NCBI GenBank assembly: GCA_016098155.1
Contig: JAAAJB010000286.1
Location: forward strand, 1 to 36,546
Origin: Actinomortierella ambigua
Lineage: Eukaryota; Mortierellomycota; Mortierellomycetes; Mortierellales; Mortierellaceae
DNA length: 36,546 nt
Direction: 5' to 3'
Positions 1 to 8,830 of this stretch are shown in pieces. Within the stretch, counting starts at the first letter, position 1, and each line of letters opens with the position of its first letter. Position numbers and translations under genes: made by a program. The notes under the pieces are model-generated. The model made no database searches. It was not told where the DNA came from and worked only from the letters and a program-made list of their open reading frames with translations.

Positions 1-15
1 GGGGGGGGGGGGGGG

Positions 16-63
<48 letters not shown>

Positions 64-79
64 AGGGGGGGGGGGGGGG
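1..79. repeat. Poly-G run at the window edge
   Basis: Almost pure G over 79 nt with a few A interruptions. It lies inside an intron of the minus-strand kinesin gene, where it would read as poly-C. It may be a sequencing or assembly end artefact, or the start of a real homopolymer where assembly stopped. The matching poly-T at the other end favours a contig-end explanation. Confidence 0.85.
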
Positions 80-120
80 AGATCTTGTGCGCAACAAAGA
101 AGAGAATGAAACACACGTAC

Positions 121-1020
121 GGTTAAGAAGATCGCGAATTTTTTCCATATAGATTTCCATGTACGAGACCTTGACGGTGTACTCCATAGTCGATGGTGAG
201 GCCAGAATGCTAGCAAAGATCTGGTCCACGATACGAGGAATAATACCCTTCAGATCCTCGTCATCGATGGAGGGACCCTATTTTGTTTTGTTGTTGTTGA
301 TGTTGTTGTTAGGGAATCAAGGAATGGAATAGTCCCATCGGCATGTGAATTCAAGAGGTAGATGTTTTCACGCAGAACAGATATCGATCGTGTAGGGGGT
401 TGGTTGTCCATACCATCATGGTGAAGGTCTTTCCCGAGCCCGTTTGACCATAGGCAAACACTGTGCCGTTGTATCCGTTGATGACATCTATAGGCCACAA
501 TCACATGTGTGCACACATACATACACAATCGGAAAAAAAAACAAGAGTTAGACTGGTTCAAATAGGACGCGACAAGGGCAAGAAGGGGGGGGGGCGATGA
601 CTTGTATGTTCAGCCAGGTCCTTTGACCACCTCCTCTCCTTACCATCGACAATGGTGCTGATCGAATAGTCAAAGACCTCCTTCTGCTTCGAGTCGGAAG
701 GGAAGGTGCGATCAAATGTGAACGCGCCTGGGTATTCTTTGCTCTAAAAGAAGAAAAAAAAGAGAGCGCAGATGGATGATAAAGAGTGATGGCGATGAGG
801 ATGATGGGGCGTTATTTTTTTTTCAGAAACTTGGCCAACCGCAAGACGTGCCTGACACGAAGCGACGGAGCTCAAAGGGTTTGAACTAAAGTCACTTTAC
901 CTCAACCTTGACGGACTGACCATTGTCATCAAAGGAGACAATGGGCTGACCACCCTCTCTGATTTCGAGCGAATTCTGGGGACGGAATCGACAGACGACC
1001 TTGATGTTGTTGCCCGACAT
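121..1020 (-). CDS. Kinesin-1 heavy chain, motor domain N-terminus (partial, runs off the left edge)
   Basis: This is the first 150 residues of a plus-end-directed microtubule motor. Four exons were traced: 901-1020, 644-743, 414-487 and 121-277, all GT-AG and phase-consistent. The protein opens with [16 protein letters not shown], the usual fungal kinesin-1 start. It then has FTFDRTF, the P-loop in [14 protein letters not shown] across the third exon, and [17 protein letters not shown] at the end of the fourth. Another donor follows (gtacgt at 120-115), and the window then ends in poly-G, so most of the motor (switch I/II), the stalk coiled coil and the cargo tail are missing. Kinesin-1 moves vesicles and organelles in hyphae; that role is family knowledge. 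The start at 1020 is the only ATG that gives the conserved N-terminus. Confidence 0.93.
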
Positions 1021-2184
1021 GTTGGCTCAGCTCTGTCTTGACCGTAAGAAAGAACAGGAAAGAAAAAAAGAAAACCGGAAAACGAAAAGGGGAGGAGGGG
1101 AGAGAGAGGGGAAGGAGCTACCGCTGAACTGAAAGGGACCAAACGAGCAAAAGGTCTCCTTGTCAGTAGCGGATGGATGGCAATGGGTGTGGACCTTTTC
1201 TCCTGATGAGGGAAGGATGAAAGGAGAGAAAGAAAAAAAAAGGGTGATGGTTGAGTTCAGGGCACCACAGACTTTTTTCTGATGCGCAAGTGAGACGGAA
1301 GGAGGGAAGGGGGGGGAGATGTTGACTTTTTTTTGCTTACAATACACACACCGCGCACACTACAATTGAACGCAGAGGGTTCACTCCTTCTTGTTTAGAC
1401 TGGAGGGGAGGGGGGGATGAGAAAGGAATGTGGGGGGTGTAAAGGGTGGGAGGAGTAAAGAGAATGATGGAAACAACGGAATGCAAAAAAAAGTTTTATG
1501 CCAGTAGTGCAAAAAAGGCGTGTGTTTGTCTGCAATCCTCACACGTACAGCGCTGTTGCCCATCCCATTTGGCATGCCACCCCCTCTTCCCCTTTCAGGC
1601 CAAGCGTCTTCGCCCGAACCTACAAGACCATCCCTTTCCCACTTTACTCGCTTTTCATCCATCTACCACGTTCTCCTCTCACCGATGCTATCCTTAAAGA
1701 GCCTGCCTCATCCAGCTTCTTCCTCCTCCTTCCCCTCCCCCTGCCCGCCCTAGTACGAGTCGAGGTTGGCCAACAACCCTCCTGCCCTGGACAGTGGTAT
1801 TTTCACGGGTGCAAACTCTATGTCTCTCATCTCTTGCAAACATGGCGTGTGTCACTGCTCCCTCTCTCTCTCTCCCCCCGAGGACCAAAACAGATCTTTT
1901 TTGTGCATTGCCATGCTGCACTATGGGTGCTTTATTTTGCCCCTACAAACGAGCACGTTGAAAAGATGGGGTGCCTTGCAACATGGCCCCTGCAGGCCAA
2001 ACATCTCTTTTTTCTCTCACGCCTGTCCTCGCGTTTCATTTGGTGCTGAATCAGGTACGCGAGAAATGGGGGTATATATTGTACAGAAAGAAAGAAAGAA
2101 AGAAAGAAAGAAATATAGAAAAGAGAGATGGCTCAACAGGATGCGCCGCCCTTGTGTGTCTATCCCTTCTTTTTTCTCTTGGCT
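1021..2184. other. Intergenic: kinesin 5' region and ARL2 3' region
   Basis: About 1.16 kb between the kinesin start and the ARL2 stop. It contains purine-rich tracts on the plus strand (CT-rich on the kinesin strand) and an AAAG/GAAA microsatellite near 2087-2113. Open frames here are low-complexity and match no family I recognise. No RNA gene was seen. Confidence 0.6.
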
Positions 2185-3043
2185 CTAGTCCAATAGGTAG
2201 ATTCTTGATCCAATGTCGCCAACAACCCAGTCCATGCCTGCCAACAGGTTCTCGCCTGTGCGAGCACTACATGCCAGAATCGCCCAATGGTGCGACTCGA
2301 TCGAGTCCAGGGCCAGCGCCTCGCGGATCTGCTGATCGTTCAACGATCCCGGCAAGTCTTGCTTGTTGGCAAACACCAACAGCGACGCTCCCGAGAGGCG
2401 CTGAGAGACCACAAGACAGAGATTACGAGAGAACAAAGAAAAGTAGAGGAATCAAAGAACGAACAGCAACCATTGATTAGTCTTGGGTAAGAATGGCTTA
2501 TCACGACCTATGGGGGTGGACATAGCAGGGCATGTCATGGGCGCAATACCTCCTCTTGCAGCAGTTCATGGAGTTCCTTGCGACAGTCCTCAAGGCGAAG
2601 GCGATCGGCAGAATCAACAACCCAGATGAGACCATCGGTTTGTTCAAAGTAGTTGCGCCAATACGAGCGGATCGACTTTTGGCCACCTACATCCCAGATG
2701 TTCATCTTGAATCTAGCAAAAGCGAATAAAATTCCAGTGCGTGTTAGACATCTAATTCATGGTCCCCATATCCATGCACTGGCCCAAGAGGGAGGAAAAG
2801 AAGAAAAGACTGCAACTTTGAGATGTGTGTAGAGACACAAACCCACACTCATACTCGCATTGATTACCCTTTGTGCTCAAGAGTCTTGATATTGAAACCA
2901 AGGGTGGGTGAGATGGTGTCAATGTCCTCGCCATTGATGCGCTTCAGAATGGTGGTTTTGCCTGCATTGTCCAGGCCGAGCATGAGGATGCGAATCTCGC
3001 GCTCCTTTTGGCGATTCTTCTTTAGGATGGTCAAGAGGCCCAT
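2185..3043 (-). CDS. ARL2: ADP-ribosylation-factor-like GTPase ARL2
   Basis: This is a small GTPase of the ARF family, 184 aa, the same length as animal ARL2. Exons are 2868-3043, 2550-2712 and 2185-2400, with clean GT-AG joins. It opens with MGLLTILKK and the P-loop GLDNAGKTT (about residues 23-31). The switch region then has ISPTLGFNI, the switch II motif WDVGGQ and the guanine-specificity motif NKQD. It ends in [14 protein letters not shown]. The start and the paired motifs [11 protein letters not shown] and SHHWAI distinguish ARL2 from ARF1. In the family, ARL2 works with tubulin cofactor D in tubulin folding and also releases lipidated cargo from PDE-delta/UNC119-type carriers. It has Gly2, but ARL2 is generally not myristoylated. 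The gene is tandem with, and downstream of, the stress-protein gene on the same strand. Confidence 0.95.
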
Positions 3044-3398
3044 GGTGGGATGTTGGTTGGGTGAATGGTCGATGGGTAGGTGGTGGAGGTGGATGGGGGG
3101 TGGGTCTGGGGTGATCAGCTCAAGGAGGCACAGCACAGTAGCAAGTCCGTACTACTTTGGCGGTGTGAAGAGAAAGGGGGAATGGAGCCCACAAAACAGA
3201 CAGACAGAGAGACAGTATTTGAACTGAACGCAAACTCCACCCCTAACCTCTGCGGAGCACTCACTCTTTGGCGGAATGTGCGCGGACTAAAGGCATGGAC
3301 CACACACCACACAAACATACAGACATGCATGCAAGACGGATAACATGGTAATTGGTAGTATATTGTCTTTTTAGACATATACTCTTGTAGACACACAC

Positions 3399-3438
<40 letters not shown>

Positions 3439-3516
3439 CAGTATCTCTCCTACACTCACCCTCATATCATATCACACATCATTAACCTTATTTACTGGAA
3501 CAGAACAGACCGCAAG
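3044..3516. other. Intergenic: ARL2 promoter / stress-protein gene 3' flank
   Basis: This 473 bp stretch separates two minus-strand genes. It holds a short CA tract and an about 30-nt CT dinucleotide repeat (3403-3433). No coding frame is supported. Confidence 0.6.
3403..3433. repeat. CT/GA dinucleotide microsatellite
   Basis: An uninterrupted TC repeat of about 31 nt upstream of ARL2. Such tracts recur in flanks and introns across this window. Confidence 0.9.
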
Positions 3517-5270
3517 CTAGACTTCGTCTCCACTTGACATGGCAGCGTCGTAGCGCTTGTTCGCTTCGCGCACCATCTTGGTGTGCTCGACCTGTCTGCC
3601 CTTCTTGCCCTTCTTCTTTTTCTTGCCCTTGTGCTTCGGTGCGCGCACCACCATCACTGGCACAGGCGAGTTGTGCACCAAAAAGTTGCTGATCGATCCG
3701 AGAAGTAGTCTAACAGAAATCAGAAATTGGAGGGCAAGTAGTCCAAGCATGTCATGACGAGTGAGTGAGTGAGTGAAGGAGTGAAGGAGTGTGAGTGCGT
3801 ACAGGAGTAAGTGAATGCTTTTGTCGACCTGTACCATGGCACACACAACTTACCCTTTGATGGCACCTCGTCCTCGGGATCCAACAATGACCGTCGAGAG
3901 CTCGTCAATATCGTCAATCATCTCGATCAGCAGCTCCTTGGCACCATGCGACTTTGTGGCCGCGATAATGTGGATGATGACTGTGATGTCTCTCAGACGA
4001 GTGTGCTCCAGCTGGTCGTGAATGTTCTTGGTCAGCTTTTCAGCATCCTCACGCATCTCTGCTCTCAAGCCCTTGTGATTTCCCTTGGCATCTATGAGAG
4101 AGAGAGAGAAAAGAGAGAAAAAAGAGAGTGGTCAGTGGTTGAGAGAAGAGGGTGCGGGTGGTGGTGGTGGTTGGCAATGAGGTATTGAAGAGAACAACGT
4201 GACATCAGCTAGCACTACCTCTCTCCCATCCATCGCTCTATGGCATCTTACCTCCCTACCACCACCCGCTCTATGGCATCTAACCCCCACCACCACCTCC
4301 CCTTCCCTCCCCCCTTTCCTCTCCCTACTCACAACCTGCTTCCTCCTTCCCCCTTACCTTTGTCATCCTCCACAATGGTGACCACATTGAGCTCGTCTCC
4401 GCTTCGCAGCATGGTCGTGATGGCCCATTCCGTCGCATACCAACTCTCGCCCGACAGGTCTGTCGCTACCATATGCACGCGGTTCCCTCTAGAGTTTGAA
4501 GCCGGTGTATCTGCTCTTGCTGGCGTGGACTTGATGTTGTTGTTGCTGTTGACCCCGCTACTGTTCATACTGGACAACGGTGGCTGGCCAACGAATCGCA
4601 GCGTGATCCGCGTCCGCGGTGGGCTGGTGGCAGTCTCAATCAGGCATGGCAAGGTAATGTGCGGTTTGGCTGGCTCCTGTGTCAGCTCGCTTGCTACAGA
4701 CTCTGAGTCGTCGACACTGTTTGCGATCGCCTGTATCGTCGTTCCCGCCCCTCCTCCTCCTCCTGGTACAGCCAACCTGGAGCTGTCCACGACTCCTCCT
4801 GCTCCTCCTCCATCGGCAGCGAGCTGTGGCTTCTGTTTGCTGTCCTTGAGTGCCAGATCTTTAAAGCCTCCGGCTATTTGTTCATCTCCTTCCAAGGGTT
4901 CTTGTGGACTTTCGTCGCCTTCCTCTTCGTCGTCGTCGTCGTCCTCACCCTCGTCGTCCCCGGGCTTGGGTGTATGTTCACCCTTGATCTTTTCTTGTTG
5001 ATACTTTGTAGTGCCATCGAGTGCCTCTAGTCGAGGGTCGAGATGTGAGGCGTTGTATGCTCCTTCCTCCTCGTCCTCGTCGTCGTCGTCTTCTTCATTG
5101 CTGTTGGCATCGCCGTCCGTGTCGGAGGTCACATGGACACGATTCTTCTTGTAGTTCTTGACCGATGTCGGAGACAATGGAGCATCAGCACCAAGGGAGG
5201 AGTTTACGTGCTGATCGTCATCCCCTTGTTCATCAGTCTGGATGTGTATAGTGAGGTCGTTGGTTGCCAT
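3517..5270 (-). CDS. Universal stress protein (UspA) domain protein with a long acidic N-terminal region
   Basis: A 447-aa protein from three exons: 4358-5270, 3854-4091 and 3517-3709. Residues 1 to about 260 are low-complexity. They include two acidic runs rich in D/E with EDDDDEDEEEG and [16 protein letters not shown], plus Gly/Ala/Pro-rich stretches. The UspA fold starts near residue 263 (NRVHMVATDLSGESWYA). It closes with the nucleotide-binding signature VIVGSRGRGAIKG-LLLGSIS and then HNSPVPVMVVRAP, which fits the G-x2-G-x9-G-S pattern of ATP-binding Usp domains. The tail is very basic (KHKGKKKKKGKKGR), which could be a nuclear or nucleolar signal. An in-frame ATG lies upstream at 5384, but the start at 5270 is more credible because the extra residues show no conserved feature. 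Substrate and partners are unknown. Confidence 0.88.
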
Positions 5271-5557
5271 GTGAGAGGTGAGAGATGTCAAATGTGAGAG
5301 GGTTTTTTTTTGGACTCGTGCAAATTTTATTGAGGTTTTTATGGTACATATTTTGTATTGTTGGTTGGTTGCAAAAAAAGGCATTCCGTTCCCCCCGTTT
5401 CAGCCTGCTGAGGCTTTTTTACAGGGAGTCTGAGAGTCAGCAGGGTGTAGACAAAAAGACAAGGAAAAAAAAAAAAAAGAAAAGAAACAGGTCAGCCAGA
5501 AAACTCGATGACGAGAAAAGGTTGTATAAAGTAAGCATGCAGGATGTGAGAAACGCA

Positions 5558-6444
5558 TCATGTGCGCACGAGACCCAGGTTACCTTGGTAGGCTTCGCCA
5601 CTCAAGTAATAACCAGTGTTGGTGCCGTCCTGCTGTAAAAACTGAGCCTGATCCTCGGCCTTGGGCACCTCCTCCTCCTCCTTGTCCTTTGTAGTAGCTG
5701 CCTGTCTCTCGATCTTGGTCGCCTGCAGAGTTTGAAGAAGGAGGGAAGAAAGAAAGAAAGAAAAAACCATGAAGGAAGGGTTAAGAAGGTTGTCAGTGGA
5801 GGCAAGCAAGGGCCACCCACTCACCCCCGATTCCCTGCGGCCAAATTAAAACCTAGACGCGACATGATTGAAGTATACCTCGCGATACTTGGACAGGTAG
5901 ATCTTGAGTGCCTCGGCATAGTTTTCAAAGCCCAGCGACTGCATGGCCCAAAGAATATCTTCGCCGTTAATCGTCTTGCGCTTCTCCATCAGGCAGCGGT
6001 CGCTTGCTAGAACAGTTGACAATTTTTTGCAAAAAGTGAGATATGGTTTCGAAAATTTTTGGTAAACGTGTAAGTTGGATGGTGTGCCACTAAAAAAATA
6101 AAAAAGGGACAAAGGGGAGAGAGAGAGGGAGAGAGCAGCACTGGTTCTATAGCTCATGCATGCATGCTTGTGCTCGACTCTAATGAGCAACGAGCAGCAG
6201 CAACAGCAGCAGCAACAGCAGCAGCAGTGCAATTAAGAGAGGGCAAGTTGCGTTTACCTTCACTGGTGATGAAGGAGATAAACTCAGAGACACATTCCTG
6301 AACGGTTTCCTTTGCCTCCTTTGCAATCTTTGCATTCTCCGGCAGGGCTTTTTTCATTATCCTGGCCACATTGGCGATGGGGAGGAAGCGGTCCTGCTCT
6401 TTGTAGTCATCGAGCTCGTCGCCAGAGAGGTGTTGCTCCGACAT
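5558..6444 (-). CDS. HAP3: CCAAT-binding factor subunit HAP3 / NF-YB
   Basis: This is a histone-fold subunit of the trimeric CCAAT-binding transcription factor (HAP2/3/5, NF-Y). Exons are 6258-6444, 5879-6006 and 5558-5722, giving 159 aa. The conserved core runs from about residue 17 to 105. It starts with [20 protein letters not shown], then [18 protein letters not shown] and [26 protein letters not shown], and closes with [18 protein letters not shown]. That is the canonical NF-YB sequence for dimerising with NF-YC and touching DNA. The tail (106-159) is charged and Gln-containing. The last exon contains CAAG followed by gtaacc near 5583, so an additional intron and a different C-terminus cannot be excluded. 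The gene is divergent from TRS33 with 309 bp between starts, and a CCAAT box lies in that space. Confidence 0.95.
6194..6227. repeat. CAG/CAA trinucleotide repeat in HAP3 intron 1
   Basis: About 34 nt of CAG with occasional CAA, inside the 251-nt first intron of HAP3 (CTG-rich on the transcribed strand). It is not part of the mature coding sequence by the splice model, and it may vary in length between strains. Confidence 0.8.
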
Positions 6445-6580
6445 TATTAGAGGTAGGGGTGGAATGAATGAATGGGGTGGTTGGGTGGGTGGTGGTGGGG
6501 GAGGGGGAGAAGGGATGTATATGGGGGACGAGAGAGGGCGCCTTTTTTTCCTACTGTCTGACATGCGTGGCTTGTGTCGT

Positions 6581-6590
6581 AGCCAATAGG
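6581..6590 (+). promoter_or_regulatory. CCAAT box in the HAP3-TRS33 divergent promoter
   Basis: AGCCAATAGG, with the CCAAT core at 6583-6587, matches the extended NF-Y/HAP site fairly well. It lies 137 bp from the HAP3 start and 171 bp from the TRS33 start. Because one flanking gene encodes a subunit of the factor that reads this motif, feedback control is a reasonable inference. Confidence 0.55.
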
Positions 6591-6628
6591 ATGCCCGGAC
6601 AGGGCCCTGCCCAGTGCCCCGCCCTCCA

Positions 6629-6635
6629 TATATTA
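6629..6635 (+). promoter_or_regulatory. TATA-like element upstream of TRS33
   Basis: TATATTA lies about 120 bp upstream of the TRS33 start codon and about 45 bp beyond the CCAAT box. It is the only strong TATA-like sequence in the 309 bp divergent promoter. Assignment to TRS33 is by distance and orientation. Confidence 0.35.
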
Positions 6636-6753
6636 TTGAATGCACTCCACACATCTTCTTCACTGTTAAACACACACTCTTCATTCCACGCCAACGCCAG
6701 GACAGCACAGGACAACAACACAACAACTAGAGAGACAGACACACCACAATATC

Positions 6754-7880
6754 ATGGCATTCCAACCCAACGTCAAGATGGTCAACGAGTCTGTCATCGA
6801 CTTTCTCACATCAGAAATGGTCGAGGCTATGGTGCGGACAGTGCAGGATGAGGTACGCGTTGGACGCGAGCGCGACAAAATCCTGGGTGGCCATCAACAG
6901 CAGATGAACGACGGCACTGGCAGCCCAAAGTTTTATGCCGAAGGCGACGAATCCACAGAGGCTGTCTACTACAAGCTGGAGATGATCGGGTTCCGTGTTG
7001 GCGAGCGCTTGGCTGAAAGGTAAGACGTGTGAGACGTGTGATCGCGGCTGCACTCTATACCTTTTCTTTTTTCTCTCCGAACGACGACGCGCCCCTCAAT
7101 GCCAGAGATGTCGACAGGCACCAACGAGACTGCTGACTTGAATTGCCGCCTTTCTTTTTTTTTTTTTTTTTTTATATTATTCAATCTTTGTGTGCGTGTT
7201 GGTCTTTACTTTGTAATCTTGTCAACTTAGGATAAGCAAGGACAGGATGCGATTCCCTGACAACCTGGATGTTGTCAAGTTTGTGTGCAAGGAAGTGTGG
7301 ACATTTTTGTTCAAGAAGCAGATTGACAATCTCAAGACAAATCACCGAGTAAGAAATGGTGTAAAAAAGTCAACATGGAACCATTCCCTGCCCTCCTCAG
7401 ATATATGACTATGACTACTACTACTACTACTACAAGTCCTCCAATGTACAGGCTCTAATGGTTTCGTTTATTACACTCCCGACTCTTGCACCTTCTACCT
7501 CTGCCTCGCATAATAGGGAGTGTATGTGCTCCAGGACAACAACTTTCGGTGGTTCACACGGATGGCACACGATCACAATTCTGCAGAGGCAGTCAAACGC
7601 GTGACTCCGGTAAGTCTGAAGCCTTTTCTTCTTCTTCATCTTCTTCTTCATCATCATCATCATCTTCTTCTTCTTCTTGTGCCTGAGTGTGGCGTTGACT
7701 TGTCGATCAAAGTACTAATGCGATACGACATTGACTTTTTTTTATGTACAGTATCTATGGTTCCCGTGCGGCATTCTGCGAGGCATTTTGTCCAATTTTG
7801 GCATCTCTAGCGTGGTGATGGCAGAGACATCTGCGCTACCAGCATGCACCTTCCAGATCAAAGTTGCCAAGGCTCCGTAG
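6754..7880 (+). CDS. TRS33: TRAPP complex subunit Trs33 / TRAPPC6
   Basis: This is a core subunit of the TRAPP tethering complexes, which act as the exchange factor for the Rab GTPase Ypt1/Rab1 in ER-Golgi traffic. Exons are 6754-7019, 7231-7348, 7517-7609 and 7752-7880, giving 201 aa. Family landmarks are [14 protein letters not shown] near the start, the [18 protein letters not shown] helix (about residues 72-89) and [31 protein letters not shown]. The C-terminal part has [26 protein letters not shown] and the final CTFQIKVAK. This is the Bet3/Trs33-like fold. All introns are GT-AG; the third holds a CTT/CAT microsatellite (about 7620-7680). An AATAAA at 7943-7948, about 63 nt past the stop, is a likely poly(A) signal. 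Confidence 0.95.
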
Positions 7881-8769
7881 TTGCACCTGCTCGCATACCC
7901 TACCTTTTGTTTTTTTTCCTTTCTCTTTCTTTCTTTCGACGCAATAAAACCTCTGACACCAACAACAACAACAACATCAAGACTGCTGAAGGCAACATCG
8001 AGGCAAGCAAACGAAGCAAACGTGAATATGGGGCCTGGTGGCGAGAGAAGGCACACGTCACAATACCGACGTCAGAAACGGGAGTGCTACTGTGAAGCGT
8101 CACGAAGAAGGCATAACTCGCTTTCCAGCTCGACAACTCTAGGATTGGGTGACAGGGTCTTCTGCCGGTTGGGAAAAAGGGAAGCTGGAGGCGTGTGTGC
8201 GTAGTCAGAGTGGGGCATGTCTCAAACGGCGGGCGAAGTGTGACTGCTGAGGAAACAGGGTGGAGTGGAGTGTGGTTCCCTTCTCCGTTCGTTCGTCCTT
8301 CTCTTGCTCTCTTTGCAACACCCCCCCCCCTTCGCCTCCATCCACCCTTTCTCCCTCTCTGCTTTTTTGTACCATTGTAATTCCACGAAAACATCGCAAA
8401 GCACGAGACATTTCTCATCCCCTTTCACTCTCCCTGTTTTGTTCTTTTCTCAGCAGTGCAGTGATTACGCTGCATTCTGTTTTCCTGCGCGTGCGCTAGA
8501 GCCATTTTTGTAATTGTGCAGAAATCAACCTCCGCTGCCTCCATTGGAGTGAGTTTCATTGCAAAAAAAAAAGCTGTTTGCGTGCAACATTTGGCTAGTA
8601 ACTGTACATACACTACTACTCTTCTGCTTTTTTGTTGTTGTTGTTGTTGTTGTTTTGTTGCTGAAGGTGAAAACACTCCTTCCATATTTCTCCTATCCTT
8701 CTTGTCCTTGTCCTTTTTTTTTTTTTTTTTTTTTTTTCCTCTTGTCTCCTTTCTCTCCCCCCTCCTTTC

Positions 8770-8802
<33 letters not shown>

Positions 8803-8830
8803 TCTTCGCCTTCCTCCTCGTTCTTGCACA
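7881..8830. other. Intergenic: TRS33 3' end and cold-shock gene promoter/leader
   Basis: 950 bp. The left end carries AATAAA (7943-7948). The right end carries a TTG repeat (8632-8660) and a long pyrimidine tract (about 8690-8820) running up to the cold-shock gene start, which looks like a CT-rich fungal core promoter or leader. No coding frame is supported. Confidence 0.6.
8632..8660. repeat. TTG trinucleotide repeat
   Basis: About eight TTG units with one TTTTG interruption, upstream of the cold-shock gene. Confidence 0.85.

Noticed and set aside
6194..6227. CAG repeat considered as a polyglutamine-coding tract
   Set aside because: It lies in HAP3 intron 1 by a phase-consistent splice model that reconstructs the conserved NF-YB core, so it is not translated.
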